64,000 bases of DNA from Sulfuricella sp. (GCA_041651995.1 JBAZID010000012.1:20455-84454); one strand, 5' to 3'; numbered from the stretch's first letter, positions 26,505-35,546 are shown. Program-made: numbers and translations. The notes: a model not told the origin generated them from the letters alone.

Positions 26505-27506
26505 ATGGCTGACGATATACTTTCACAGGATGAAGTCGATGCCCTTCTCAAGGGGGTGACGGGCGAGGTCGAAGAAGAGGCCGGGGTTGATGACGGCTTA
26601 GGCGTCAAGCCTTATAACCTTGCCAAACAGGAGCGCATCGTGCGCGGGCGTATGCCTGGGCTGGAAATGATTAACGAGCGTTTTGCGCGCATGTTGCGTA
26701 TCGGCTTGTTCAATTTTATCCGGCGTACGGCGGAAATCTCCGTTGGTCCGGTGCGCGTCATGAAATACAGCGAATTTATCCGCAATCTGGTGGTGCCGAC
26801 CAACCTTAATCTGGTTCACATTAAACCCTTGCGTGGCACCGCGCTGTTCATTTTTGATCCCAACCTGGTATTTCTGGTGGTGGACAATCTGTTCGGCGGT
26901 GACGGACGCTTTCACATGCGCGTCGAGGGCCGGGATTTCACACCCACCGAACAGCGCATTATCCAGAACATGCTCAACGTGGTGTTCGAGGAAATGAAAA
27001 AATGCTGGGAATCGGTTCACCCGGTGGAATTCGAGTATGTTCGATCGGAAATGAATACCCAGTTCGCGAATATTGCGACACCCAGCGAAGTGGTGGTTGT
27101 GACCACCTTCAACATCGAGCTGGGGTCGGGTGGCGGCGACTTTCACGTCTGTATGCCCTATGCTATGATCGAGCCGATTCGGGATGTCCTGTACAGCAGC
27201 ATGCAAGGCGAGCGCATGGATGTGGACGAGCGCTGGATGCGGATGATGACCAAGCAGATCCAGGATGCCGAGGTCAATCTGGTCGCTAATCTCGGTGAGG
27301 CGCCAGTAAACCTGGGGCAGATTCTCAATATGCAGGTAGGTGATGTGATTTCTCTGGATATTCCCGAAGCCATTGTGGCGGAAGTGGACGGTATACCTGT
27401 ACTTGAATGCAAATATGGCGTTCTCAATGGCCAGTATGCGCTGAAGGTCAACAAGATCCTGACCATGCCGGAAACCGAATCTTCATCGGAGAGAAGTAAT
27501 GGCTGA
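26505..27506 (+). CDS. fliM: Flagellar motor switch protein FliM
   Basis: C-ring protein that binds CheY-P. The N-terminal CheY-binding peptide DDILSQDEVDALLKG is intact, followed by the CheC-like middle domain and the C-terminal SpoA domain. 333 residues. It overlaps fliN by eight bases. Confidence 0.97.
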   Translation: MADDILSQDEVDALLKGVTGEVEEEAGVDDGLGVKPYNLAKQERIVRGRMPGLEMINERFARMLRIGLFNFIRRTAEISVGPVRVMKYSEFIRNLVVPTNLNLVHIKPLRGTALFIFDPNLVFLVVDNLFGGDGRFHMRVEGRDFTPTEQRIIQNMLNVVFEEMKKCWESVHPVEFEYVRSEMNTQFANIATPSEVVVVTTFNIELGSGGGDFHVCMPYAMIEPIRDVLYSSMQGERMDVDERWMRMMTKQIQDAEVNLVANLGEAPVNLGQILNMQVGDVISLDIPEAIVAEVDGIPVLECKYGVLNGQYALKVNKILTMPETESSSERSNG

Positions 27507-27981
27507 AGAAGAAGGCCAAGTTGGAGCGGATGATTGGGCTGCCGCCATGTCCGAGCAGGGCGAAACTGCCGGCACCGCTGCCGAAGACGACTGGGCGGCC
27601 GCAATGGCAGAACAGGGCGACACCGATTCTTCCTCCGGCACCCAGCCAGCTCAGCCCCAAGTAGTCACAACGCCTGTTTTCGAACAATTTTCCGCATCTA
27701 CCGGCCAGACTGGCATGGTCAATAATCTGGACATGATTCTGGATATTCCGGTCAGTCTGACAGTCGAGCTGGGGCGCACCAAAATTGCCATTCGCAGCCT
27801 GCTTCAACTGGCGCAGGGATCGGTGGTGGAGCTGGATGGTCTGGCTGGCGAACCCATGAATGTGCTGGTCAACGGTTGCCTGATCGCTCAGGGTGAAGTG
27901 GTGGTGGTGAATGACAAATTTGGCATCCGCCTGACCGACATCATTTCTCCCGCCGAGCGGATTCGTAAGCTCAACCGATGA
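27499..27981 (+). CDS. fliN: Flagellar motor switch protein FliN
   Basis: C-ring protein and export docking site. The SpoA domain (about 75-155, with LDIPVSLTVELGRTKIAIRSL) follows an acidic N-terminal extension that contains two copies of a DDWAAAM-like motif (ADDWAAAMSEQG and EDDWAAAMAEQG), an internal duplication. 160 residues. The stop overlaps fliO in ATGA. Confidence 0.96.
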   Translation: MAEEEGQVGADDWAAAMSEQGETAGTAAEDDWAAAMAEQGDTDSSSGTQPAQPQVVTTPVFEQFSASTGQTGMVNNLDMILDIPVSLTVELGRTKIAIRSLLQLAQGSVVELDGLAGEPMNVLVNGCLIAQGEVVVVNDKFGIRLTDIISPAERIRKLNR

Positions 27982-28451
27982 ATTCCCTGCGGTTTTCCGT
28001 GCTTGCCTCCCTGGGCCTGCTGCTTTTCCTCGCTTCATCTTCCTTTTTGGCTTTGGCGGCACCGCCGCAGGCACCACCACCGCTTCCCGCTTCGCCCGTT
28101 TCTCTGGGAGGCGTGCTGCAAGTGCTGCTGGGCTTGGTAATTGTTCTGGGCACGGTGGCTGCAACAGCCTGGTTGCTGAAACGTTTCGCGCCGGGGCAGG
28201 TTTCTGCGGGTGGGAACATCAGGCTGATTGGCGGAATTGCAGTGGGCCCGAAAGAGCGAGTGGTGGTGGTGGAAGTGGGAGAGACATGGCTGGTAGTCGG
28301 CGTGGCGCCGGGCCAGGTTACTGCGTTGCACAATATGCCCAGGATCGCAAATCTGCCCGAGGGCAATGCGCAGCCAGGGGGGGAGCAGCGTTTTTCGGTC
28401 TGGCTCAAGGATGTCGTGAGCCGGCGTAACGCGGCGGCCGGCAGCAAATAA
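27978..28451 (+). CDS. fliO: Flagellar export protein FliO
   Basis: Assembly factor for the FliP export-gate ring. 157 residues: N-terminal signal-like helix (about 5-28), a transmembrane helix (about 48-68, LLGLVIVLGTVAATAWLL) and a short cytoplasmic domain (GGIAVGPKERVVVVEVGETWLVVGV). The position between fliN and fliP supports the call for this weakly conserved family. Confidence 0.92.
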   Translation: MNSLRFSVLASLGLLLFLASSSFLALAAPPQAPPPLPASPVSLGGVLQVLLGLVIVLGTVAATAWLLKRFAPGQVSAGGNIRLIGGIAVGPKERVVVVEVGETWLVVGVAPGQVTALHNMPRIANLPEGNAQPGGEQRFSVWLKDVVSRRNAAAGSK

Positions 28452-28469
28452 TTTATGGGCAGAGGATTG

Positions 28470-29219
28470 ATGCGTAATCTGTTTTTTGTTGCAGCTTGGG
28501 TATTTCTGCTCGCGTTGCCGCAACTGGCAGTGGCAGCCGATGCCGGTTTTCCTGCCGTGACCAGCACGCCGTCGCCAGGTGGCGGCCAGACTTATACCCT
28601 CAGTATCCAGACCCTGCTGTTTCTTACCGCGCTGACGTTTCTGCCCGCCGCGCTGCTCATGATGACCGCGTTTACCCGCATCGTCATTGTGCTCTCCCTG
28701 TTGCGCCAGGCCCTGGGCACCATGCAGTCCCCGACCAATCAGGTGATTGTCGGCATGTCATTGTTCCTGACTTTTTTCGTGATGGCGCCGGTGTTCGAGA
28801 AAATCTACAACGAAGCTTATCTGCCCTATACGGACAAGAAGATCGAGCTCATGCCAGCGCTGGAAAAGGGCGCCGAGCCGCTCAAGGCTTTCATGCTCCG
28901 GCAGACGCGGCATGAGGATCTCGCCCTGTTCGTCAAGCTTTCCAACAGCCAGCCACTGGCTGGACCAGAAGACGTGCCCCTGAGAATTCTCGTTCCTGCT
29001 TATGTGACCAGCGAGCTCAAAACCGCATTCCAGATCGGATTCCTGATCTTCATCCCTTTTCTTATCATCGATATGGTCGTTGCCAGCGTGCTGATGTCGA
29101 TGGGCATGATGATGCTGTCGCCCGTCATGATTTCGCTGCCTTTCAAGCTGATGCTGTTCGTGCTGGTAGATGGTTGGGCACTGCTTATGGCTTCACTGGT
29201 TCAGAGCTTCTATACATGA
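28470..29219 (+). CDS. fliP: Flagellar export gate protein FliP
   Basis: Core ring subunit of the flagellar type III export gate. 249 residues with a cleaved signal peptide (LLALPQLAVAA) and four membrane helices; signature TAFTRIVIVLSLLRQALG and the C-terminal GMMMLSPVMISLPFKLMLFVLVDGW are intact. ATG 28470 is preferred since GAGG at 28462-28465 precedes it; ATG 28455 would lie upstream of that site. Overlaps fliQ in ATGA. Confidence 0.96.
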   Translation: MRNLFFVAAWVFLLALPQLAVAADAGFPAVTSTPSPGGGQTYTLSIQTLLFLTALTFLPAALLMMTAFTRIVIVLSLLRQALGTMQSPTNQVIVGMSLFLTFFVMAPVFEKIYNEAYLPYTDKKIELMPALEKGAEPLKAFMLRQTRHEDLALFVKLSNSQPLAGPEDVPLRILVPAYVTSELKTAFQIGFLIFIPFLIIDMVVASVLMSMGMMMLSPVMISLPFKLMLFVLVDGWALLMASLVQSFYT

Positions 29220-29485
29220 CGCCGGAAACCGTGATGACAGTGGGCCGCCATGCCCTCGAAGTGACCATGCTGCTGGCTGCGCCAATACTGCTGGCAGCGC
29301 TGGTGACCGGGCTTTTGGTCAGCATTTTTCAGGCGGCAACGCAGATCAATGAAATGACCTTGTCGTTTATCCCCAAGCTGCTGGTGATGTTCCTGGTGAT
29401 GTTTATTGCCGGGCCATCGATGATCACCCTGATGGTGGATTACATGCGGCAGCTGTTTTCCGGTATCCCGGGCATGATCGGCTAG
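29216..29485 (+). CDS. fliQ: Flagellar export gate protein FliQ
   Basis: Two-helix gate subunit, 89 residues, starting MTPETVMTVGRHALEV and containing the family block ATQINEMTLSFIPKLL. ATG 29216 overlaps the fliP stop; a longer in-frame start at 29174 lies within fliP and is rejected. Confidence 0.96.
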   Translation: MTPETVMTVGRHALEVTMLLAAPILLAALVTGLLVSIFQAATQINEMTLSFIPKLLVMFLVMFIAGPSMITLMVDYMRQLFSGIPGMIG

Positions 29486-29507
29486 CTTATGCCGATCGCG
29501 CCGTTTC

Positions 29508-30302
29508 ATGCTGACTCTAACTTCTGAACAACTCCTCGCCTGGCTGACGGGCTTTATCTGGCCGTTCTTCCGTATTGCCGCTCTGGTCGCCAGTGCGCCC
29601 GTGCTGGGTAATCCCAGTATTCCCCGCAGCGCAAAAACAGGTTTGATTGTGGCCATTACCCTGGTTGTGTCGCCGGTGCTGGGCCCCATGCCCGATGTTG
29701 ACCCGGGATCTGCTGCCGGTTTGCTGATTCTGGTTCAGCAGGTCGTGATCGGGCTTGCCATGGGCCTGGCCATGCGGGTGGTTTTTGTCGCGGTCGAGAT
29801 GGCGGGTAACCTGCTCGGTTTGCAAATGGGTCTCGGATTCGCAACTTTCTTTGATCCGATCAACTCGGCTCAGGTGCCAGTGGTCGCCCAATTCCTCGGG
29901 ATTGTTTTTTCGCTGGTCTTTCTGGCGCTTAATGGTCATTTGTTGATGATCGAGGCATTGGTGGAAAGCTTCAGGGTTTTTCCAATAGCGGCGGAGCCTG
30001 TGTCGGCACAGGGGTGGAAAATCCTGGTTGATTGGGGAGGCGAGATTTTTCGTGCCGGCCTGTTGCTGGCCCTGCCCATGATCGCCGCCCTGCTCATAGC
30101 CAATCTGTCGATCGGCATCATGACGCGAGCGGCTCCACAGCTGAATATTTTCGCGGTGGGCTTCCCTATCACGCTGGCAGCCGGATTTCTGATGCTGTTC
30201 GTGACCTTGCCATACATGACACCGATTTTTGAGCGCATGACGCTCGACGGCCTGGAGATGATGCTGCAGGTCGCACGGGCAACCCGGCCTGCCGGGCCGT
30301 AA
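29508..30302 (+). CDS. fliR: Flagellar export gate protein FliR
   Basis: Gate subunit with several membrane helices, 264 residues. Conserved pieces include the start LTSEQLLAWLTGFIWPFFRIAAL, the GLQMGLGFATFFDP loop and the late GFPITLAAGFLML. It is the last flagellar gene here; flhB and flhA do not follow, and an unrelated reductase gene starts 26 bases later. Confidence 0.95.
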   Translation: MLTLTSEQLLAWLTGFIWPFFRIAALVASAPVLGNPSIPRSAKTGLIVAITLVVSPVLGPMPDVDPGSAAGLLILVQQVVIGLAMGLAMRVVFVAVEMAGNLLGLQMGLGFATFFDPINSAQVPVVAQFLGIVFSLVFLALNGHLLMIEALVESFRVFPIAAEPVSAQGWKILVDWGGEIFRAGLLLALPMIAALLIANLSIGIMTRAAPQLNIFAVGFPITLAAGFLMLFVTLPYMTPIFERMTLDGLEMMLQVARATRPAGP

Positions 30303-30328
30303 CAAGGCTCCCCTGCCCCGGGAGGGAC

Positions 30329-32155
30329 ATGGATAAAATTCTGGCTGAGCGGATTTCCAGCCAAATCTGGGATGAAAAGTACCGCTATCGAGAGCGTGGC
30401 GTAATTTGCGATGTCACGATCGAGGATACCTGGCGCCGTGTCGCGCGGGCATTGGCCGCAGTAGAGCGGCCCGAGTGCGCGGATGACTGGGCGGCCCGGT
30501 TCTATGGGCTGTTGCAGGACTTCAAGTTCCTCCCCGGCGGGAGAATTCTGGCCGGGGCAGGCACCCGCCACCACGTTACTTTGTTCAACTGCTTTGTGAT
30601 GGGTAGCATTGAAGATTCCATTGCCGGGATTTTCGAGACGCTCAAGGAAAGCGCGCTGACCATGCAGCAGGGCGGCGGCATCGGCCTGGATTTTTCCACC
30701 CTGCGGCCGCAGGGGATGGCGGCGCAGCAGGTAGGCGCGGTGGCCAGCGGGCCTCTCTCCTTCATGCATATCTGGGACAGCATGTGCGCCACCATCCTCT
30801 CCACCGGTGCGCGGCGCGGCGCCATGATGGCGACCCTGAGTTGCGATCATCCCGATATCGAGGCGTTCATCGATGCCAAGCGTGACCCGAAATCCTTGCG
30901 GAACTTCAATCTTTCCGTGCTGGTGAGCGATGCCTTCATGGACGCAGTAGAGCAGGATGGGGAATGGCCACTGGTTTTTCCCCTGGCGGTGGATGAGGAA
31001 GTCCCGGGCGAGGTCATCGAGCGTAGCTGGACGGGCGCTGAAAAATCAAACTTGTGCCGGGTTTTCCGGCGGGTGAGGGCGCGCGGGCTGTGGGAGCGGC
31101 TGATGCGCGCGGCCTATGATTGCGCCGAGCCAGGCGTGATCTTCATTGACCGGGTCAACCAGCAAAACAATCTGTGGTATTGCGAGCATCTAAGCGCGAC
31201 CAATCCCTGCGGCGAAGTTCCACTGCCTGCGTACGGTGCATGCAATCTGGGCTCGCTCAATCTGACCCGTTTCGTGCACCAGCCATTTACCCCCGCAGCG
31301 ACGCTGGATATGGAGGCTATCAGCCAGGCTGCCGCACTCGCCACACGCATGCTGGATAATGTTTATGAGGCCTCGCTGTTCCCGCTGGTCAAACAGGCCG
31401 ATACCGCCCGCGCCACGCGCCGTATGGGCCTTGGCCTCACTGGCTTGGCCGATGCCTTGATCATGCTGGGCATTCCCTACGGGAGTGCGGAATCGTTCCG
31501 CCTTGCCGGGGCAGTAATGGCGCGCATATCGCACGCGGCCTATCGCGCTTCCATCGAACTGGCACGCGAAAAGGGTGTGTTTCCCCTGTTCGACAGCGAA
31601 AAACATGGCCAGGGCGAATTCGTGCGCTCCCTGCCCGAAGATATCCGGCAAGGCATCAGCCGCCACGGCATACGCAACAGCCATCTCACCGCCATCGCGC
31701 CAACGGGAACGATCAGCCTGCTGGCCGGCAATGTATCGAGCGGGCTGGAGCCGGTTTATGACTGGCGCTATCGGCGCAGCATAAGAGCCGCGGATGGCAG
31801 CCTTTCCTCATTCGAAACGCAGGATTATGCCTATGCACGATTCCGGACTTTCCTTGGCGAACAGGCTCGTTTGACGCCGGCTTTTGTGACCGCCGCCGGG
31901 TTGCCGCCTGTAGCCCATCTCGGCATGCAGGCCGCGCTGCAAGCCCACGTGGATAGCGCCATCTCCAAGACCATTAATGTGGCGGAAGAATTAAGCTTTT
32001 CCAGCTTCAGCGGGTTGTACCAGCTGGCCTACGATCGCGGCTTGAAAGGTTGCACCGTGTTTCGTCCCAATGCGGTCACAGGCCAGGTACTGATGCCTGC
32101 CGACGAGCGCGCCCCGGATCGCCAATGCTGTTCGCTTGAACGCGAAGCGGACTAG
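30329..32155 (+). CDS. nrdJ: Adenosylcobalamin-dependent ribonucleoside-diphosphate reductase (class II)
   Basis: Reduces ribonucleotides to deoxyribonucleotides using a B12-derived radical, with or without oxygen. 608 residues, with the class II pattern: LPGGRILAGAGT, the first active-site Cys in TLFNCFV, the loop QQGGGIGLDFSTLRP, the radical-site segment NPCGEVPLPAYGACNLGSLNL and the TGTISLLAGNVSSGLEP block. The C-terminal Cys pair for re-reduction is RQCCSLEREAD. GGGAGGG just before ATG 30329 is a strong ribosome binding site. It begins 26 bases after fliR, but the link to flagella is probably only positional. Confidence 0.94.
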   Translation: MDKILAERISSQIWDEKYRYRERGVICDVTIEDTWRRVARALAAVERPECADDWAARFYGLLQDFKFLPGGRILAGAGTRHHVTLFNCFVMGSIEDSIAGIFETLKESALTMQQGGGIGLDFSTLRPQGMAAQQVGAVASGPLSFMHIWDSMCATILSTGARRGAMMATLSCDHPDIEAFIDAKRDPKSLRNFNLSVLVSDAFMDAVEQDGEWPLVFPLAVDEEVPGEVIERSWTGAEKSNLCRVFRRVRARGLWERLMRAAYDCAEPGVIFIDRVNQQNNLWYCEHLSATNPCGEVPLPAYGACNLGSLNLTRFVHQPFTPAATLDMEAISQAAALATRMLDNVYEASLFPLVKQADTARATRRMGLGLTGLADALIMLGIPYGSAESFRLAGAVMARISHAAYRASIELAREKGVFPLFDSEKHGQGEFVRSLPEDIRQGISRHGIRNSHLTAIAPTGTISLLAGNVSSGLEPVYDWRYRRSIRAADGSLSSFETQDYAYARFRTFLGEQARLTPAFVTAAGLPPVAHLGMQAALQAHVDSAISKTINVAEELSFSSFSGLYQLAYDRGLKGCTVFRPNAVTGQVLMPADERAPDRQCCSLEREAD

Positions 32156-32215
32156 CCCTGTCTTGAAGAATCGAAGCGCAACGGTTTTAGCGGGCAAGCC
32201 GCCATGCCGGCCTGC

Positions 32216-32689
32216 CTACTGCTTGCCGCCCCACGGCATGACGGGCACCGTGGATATGCTGTTCGCCGGCGCTCCCTCGATCAGCTTGCGGCTGATGGCC
32301 AGATAGACGAGCGTGCGGTTCGCCTCGTCCCACATGCGCATGATGCGGGTTTCCTTGAAGAGAATCGAGGTGTCCTCGGTGAAGATGGTTTCTTCCCTGG
32401 GCATCCTGGCCGGCAGGACGATGGGTCCGGTCTGGCGGCAGGCCAGGGAAAACTGCGACGGGTCCTGCGCCAGCCCCAGGCTTCCCGATACGCCACCGGT
32501 CCTGGCCTGGCTGACGTGGCAGGTAACGCCCGGCACCCTGGGATCGTTGAATGCCTCGACACACACCTTGTGATTAGCGCCGATGAGCTTCCAGGCGGTG
32601 GTGACGCAGCCGACAGGTTCGGCGTTGGCTGACCCGCTCAAGGCAAACAGGCTGGCTGTCATAAGACGTGAGAAGGTAGTAATTTTCAT
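32216..32689 (-). CDS. creA: CreA family periplasmic protein
   Basis: Conserved secreted protein of unknown molecular role. Signal peptide MKITTFSRLMTASLFALSGS with cleavage after ANA, then the family blocks IGANHKVCVEAFNDP, VPGVTCHVSQARTGG and LGLAQDPSQFSLACRQ. Four cysteines can form two disulfides. ATG 32689 gives a clean signal peptide (157 residues) and follows AGGA by nine bases; the open frame extends 50 codons further up but without signal-peptide character. It converges with nrdJ. In E. coli creA neighbours the creBCD system, which is absent here. Confidence 0.9.
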   Translation of the reverse strand: MKITTFSRLMTASLFALSGSANAEPVGCVTTAWKLIGANHKVCVEAFNDPRVPGVTCHVSQARTGGVSGSLGLAQDPSQFSLACRQTGPIVLPARMPREETIFTEDTSILFKETRIMRMWDEANRTLVYLAISRKLIEGAPANSISTVPVMPWGGKQ

Positions 32690-32911
32690 TGGTTTGATCC
32701 TTTTCATGTGGTCGCGCAATCTGCTACTCCGAAAATGCAAACAGCCGATAGGCCAAACTTCCCCACTAAGTTCGCTAGCGCACAGATTGGCGCCGCATAA
32801 AGGCGCAGAGTTCAAGGTATTCATTGTAATTCCTTTCACTTTGTACCGGAAAAATCATGGCTACGCTCCAGGCAGGCTGCCGGGAGTTGGTCAGGATTTA
32901 AGGAAATCGGC

Positions 32912-33388
32912 ATGCCCAACCAACCCCCTGACCCAGCCAATCCCAACTTCCTGCGTGATCAAAACGACTGGGACACAGCGGAGCTGCTCGCCCACACACT
33001 GAAAGGCCTGACCGGCAACATCGGCCTTGGCAGTCTGCAACCGCTGGCGGAAAAACTCGAGCTTGCGATCAAGTCGCGCCGTTCGCGTGACGAGGTCGAT
33101 GCCCGAATCGATGGGCCGACACGCATCGCAGAGATGGCGCGGGAAGCGGAGGAGCAGGGAAGGCCGTCCGCCACGGACAACCGGAAAAAGCTCGATGCAG
33201 TCTGTAACCAGCTGCAGTCCTTGCTGCTCGCAGGCGATGTGGGCGCCGTTGACGTGATGGATGCGAATGCGGAACTATTAAACGCAGCTTTCCCTCACCA
33301 CTGTCATGAGATCGACAACAACATTCGGGCATTCGACTTCGAAGCAGCGCTCGCAGCACTGAGAACTGCCACAGCAAAACCCGCCTGA
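32912..33388 (+). CDS. HPt phosphotransfer protein, probable remnant of a hybrid kinase
   Basis: 158 residues with an HPt domain: His28 in LLAHTLKGLTGNIG is the expected phospho-acceptor. The second half (LLAGDVGAVDVMDANAELLNAAF and IRAFDFEAALAALRTA) matches the C-terminal tail commonly found after the HPt domain of long hybrid sensor kinases. The kinase, PAS and receiver parts that should precede it are missing, and the protein starts with an unrelated Pro/Asn-rich stretch. AAGGA eight bases before ATG 32912 means it may still be translated. The following response-regulator gene is broken, so this locus is most simply a decaying two-component system. A functional stand-alone HPt cannot be excluded. 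Confidence 0.65.
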   Translation: MPNQPPDPANPNFLRDQNDWDTAELLAHTLKGLTGNIGLGSLQPLAEKLELAIKSRRSRDEVDARIDGPTRIAEMAREAEEQGRPSATDNRKKLDAVCNQLQSLLLAGDVGAVDVMDANAELLNAAFPHHCHEIDNNIRAFDFEAALAALRTATAKPA

Positions 33389-33399
33389 GAGGAGCCTTC

Positions 33400-33519
33400 A
33401 TGGACGAACTCGACTTCACCGAAAAAGCCACCATACTGGTGGTTGACGACACGCCGGACAACCTGGACCTCAGCCGCCGCGTATACAAGGTCGGGCTTCA
33501 GCCCGAAATCTCGGGCTGA
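33400..33519 (+). pseudogene. Response regulator N-terminal fragment ended by a repeat
   Basis: Only 39 codons remain. The start MDELDFTEKATILVVDDTPDNLDL is a normal receiver-domain beginning, with the acidic pair VVDD, and a good ribosome binding site (GAGAGGAG) precedes ATG 33400. The frame then runs at 33488 into the palindromic repeat, reads a few repeat-encoded codons (GLQPEISG) and stops at 33517. The phospho-acceptor Asp and any output domain are gone and are not found downstream before pssA. Confidence 0.85.
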
Positions 33520-33554
33520 AGCCCGACCTACAATTTAATGGATTATTTGGGTTG
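33488..33554. repeat. Palindromic repeat GTCGGGCTTYAGCCCG (copy 1)
   Basis: Two self-complementary halves: AGGTCGGGCTTCAGCCCGA, a short centre, TCGGGCTGAAGCCCGACCTA, then the shared tail AATGGATTATTTGGGTT. Copies 2 and 3 are at 51503-51586 and 56180-56263. This copy lacks the left flank AATCAACAGCTTGT that the other two share, so it is 5'-trimmed where it joins the receiver gene. The remaining gap to pssA (33555-33631) shows only a ribosome binding site (AAAGGA). Confidence 0.93.
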
Positions 33555-33631
33555 AACTCATCGAGCATTGCCCAGGAACATCGGAAGTCGATTTTACAAA
33601 TCCAGAAGAGGCATCCAAAGGATACCGCACC

Positions 33632-34252
33632 ATGAAACCAAGTAAGCATCTCTCGATGATCCGCAGTTTCCATCTCGCCGACTGGTTTACCTTAGGCAAT
33701 GCCATCTGCGGTGCCGGTGCGTTGTTCGCCATGATGAGTTATGTGCAGACCCCGGATGTGCGGAACCTGTTTTTTGCCTGTGCCCTGCTTGCCCTGGCGT
33801 TTGTATTCGATATTCTCGATGGTCATGTCGCACGATGGCGCAAGCAAAGCTCGGTGCTGGGGCGCGAATTGGATTCCCTGGCCGACGTGATCTCCTTCGG
33901 TGTCGCGCCCGTAGCCATCGCCTACGGCGTCGGTATGAACGGCCTATGGGATCTAATGATCCTGCTCTACTTCGTTGCGTGCGGTGTGAGCCGCCTTGCG
34001 CGCTATAACGTTACAGCTGAAGACCTGGCGCAAGGTAGCGACAAGGTGAAATATTTCGAGGGCACGCCGATCCCCAGTTCATTGTTGCTCGTCATCGTCA
34101 TTGCCATCGCCGCCGGATACGGTGCGATCGGCGACCATCTCTGGTTTGGCATGGTTCACATTGGGCCATGGCGATTCCACCCGCTGGTATTGATGTTCGC
34201 GGTTTCCGGCTCATTGATGATCAGCCGGACTCTGCATATTCCGAAAATCTGA
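33632..34252 (+). CDS. pssA: CDP-diacylglycerol-serine O-phosphatidyltransferase
   Basis: Integral-membrane enzyme that makes phosphatidylserine from CDP-diacylglycerol and serine, the first step to phosphatidylethanolamine. The CDP-alcohol phosphatidyltransferase signature D-G-x2-A-R-x8-G-x3-D-x3-D is complete in DGHVARWRKQSSVL followed by GRELDSLAD (about 53-75). Several hydrophobic helices surround it. Length 206 fits the shorter pssA type. AAAGGA eight bases before ATG 33632. Since it makes a membrane lipid, it suits the nearby envelope genes, but it has no obvious operon partner. Confidence 0.9.
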   Translation: MKPSKHLSMIRSFHLADWFTLGNAICGAGALFAMMSYVQTPDVRNLFFACALLALAFVFDILDGHVARWRKQSSVLGRELDSLADVISFGVAPVAIAYGVGMNGLWDLMILLYFVACGVSRLARYNVTAEDLAQGSDKVKYFEGTPIPSSLLLVIVIAIAAGYGAIGDHLWFGMVHIGPWRFHPLVLMFAVSGSLMISRTLHIPKI

Positions 34253-34316
34253 GATATTTTCGTGTTTTTATGATTTTCGGCATTGTTGGGGTGCGATTCA
34301 AGCTGATGTGGCGAAG

Positions 34317-34386
34317 CCCAACAAACCCAAACTTCAAGACCCGGTTTTGTTGTTTGAGTTTATTGGGCTTTGCGATAAGGCTGCTC
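34317..34386. repeat. Degenerate copy of the CCCAACAAACCCAAA repeat
   Basis: CCCAACAAACCCAAAC, then TTCAAGACCCGGTTTT, TTGGGCT and GCGATAAGGC occur in the same order as in 37502-37575 (CCCAACAAACCCAAA, TTCAAAACCGGTTTT, TTGGGT, GCGATAAAGC). It is therefore a partial, diverged copy of the element at 37440-37589. The rest of the 400-base gap from 34253 to 34652 holds GC-rich short palindromes (for example GCCCGCCCCGGGC near 34520) but no gene that I can support. Confidence 0.7.
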
Positions 34387-34652
34387 AGACCAAGCTGCAA
34401 GCCGTTGATTCCATTCATATAAAATCTATAACGGATAATCTGGGTTTAACCTGGAAACTTCTGTTGACCGCTTAACTATTAACCCGGCCCGTAAATACCC
34501 GGGGATGTAGGAGGCCCGCCCCGGGCCGATTCAGGATATAACCGGCCAATCGCGGCGAGGGCGCCGCTTGTGAATTTGACGGCCGGGTTTGAGTGACCGG
34601 ATCAAGGAGTGGGCCGCCCGCAGGCTCGAATATTGGCTGTAACGGAGTAATG

Positions 34653-35546
34653 ATGAATAAATTTGTCTGTTTAAACTTGTTGAAATTTCTCCTTTTGATC
34701 GGCGCCACGAGTGTGGCGAATGCCGCGCTGGTGGAATCGTACCCTGCTGCAAGTCTGCGCGCAAAATACGTGTCTCTGGGGGAGCAACTGCGGCTGAATC
34801 AATTCAAGCGGCCGCTGGTACTCGGCTCTGCTGAAACACAAAACAGCTTGAAGGGCGATATCTACGCGATCGTCGACTACCCATTTGAAGCAGTAAGCGC
34901 TGGCCTGAATAATCCGGAACATTGGTGCGACGTGATGATCCTGCACATCAATACCAAATATTGCCATGCGGTGGCGGGGCCATCAGGCACTATCCTGGTA
35001 ATCAATGTCGGCAAAAAGACGCCAGAAGAACTGGCTGATGCGGCGCGCGTCGAATTCAATTACAGCGTAGCTACGGCGACCCCAGAATATTTTGCCATCA
35101 TGCTCAATGCCAAGGACGGGCCGCTGGGCACCAGCGACTTCCATATCACGCTGGAAGCAATGGCGCTCAAAAACACCAAAACGTTTCTGCATCTGACGTA
35201 CTCTTACTCGATGAATTTTCCCGGGCGGCTGGCCATGAAGACGTATCTTGGGACTGTCGGCAGAAGCAAGATAGGATTTACCGTGACCGGCAAGCGGGCC
35301 GATGGCAAGCCTGCCTATATCGGCGGAGTGCGGGGCCTGATGGAACGCAACACGATGCGTTACTACCTCGCGATTGATAGCTTTTTAGGCGCAGCCCGTG
35401 CGGCGCCGGCGGTGCAACTCGAAAAACGTTTGCAGAGCTGGTTTACAGCGTCCGAACGCTATTCGCGCCAGTTGCACGAGATGGATCGTAGTGCCTACCT
35501 CGAGATGAAACATGCCGAGTATTTACGTCAGCAGACTATGTACTGA
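34653..35546 (+). CDS. Secreted protein of unknown function
   Basis: 297 residues with an N-terminal signal peptide (LLKFLLLIGATSVANA, cleavage before ALVESYP). The mature part is mixed alpha/beta, has two nearby Cys (EHWCDVM and TKYCHAV) that could pair, a GxxxG-poor body with LNAKDGPLGTSDFHITLEAM, and a C-terminal helical stretch with charged residues. ATG 34653 is five bases after GGAG (34644-34647); the ATG just before it is too close. I do not recognise the family. It is followed by the truncated YihY fragment. Confidence 0.75.
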   Translation: MNKFVCLNLLKFLLLIGATSVANAALVESYPAASLRAKYVSLGEQLRLNQFKRPLVLGSAETQNSLKGDIYAIVDYPFEAVSAGLNNPEHWCDVMILHINTKYCHAVAGPSGTILVINVGKKTPEELADAARVEFNYSVATATPEYFAIMLNAKDGPLGTSDFHITLEAMALKNTKTFLHLTYSYSMNFPGRLAMKTYLGTVGRSKIGFTVTGKRADGKPAYIGGVRGLMERNTMRYYLAIDSFLGAARAAPAVQLEKRLQSWFTASERYSRQLHEMDRSAYLEMKHAEYLRQQTMY

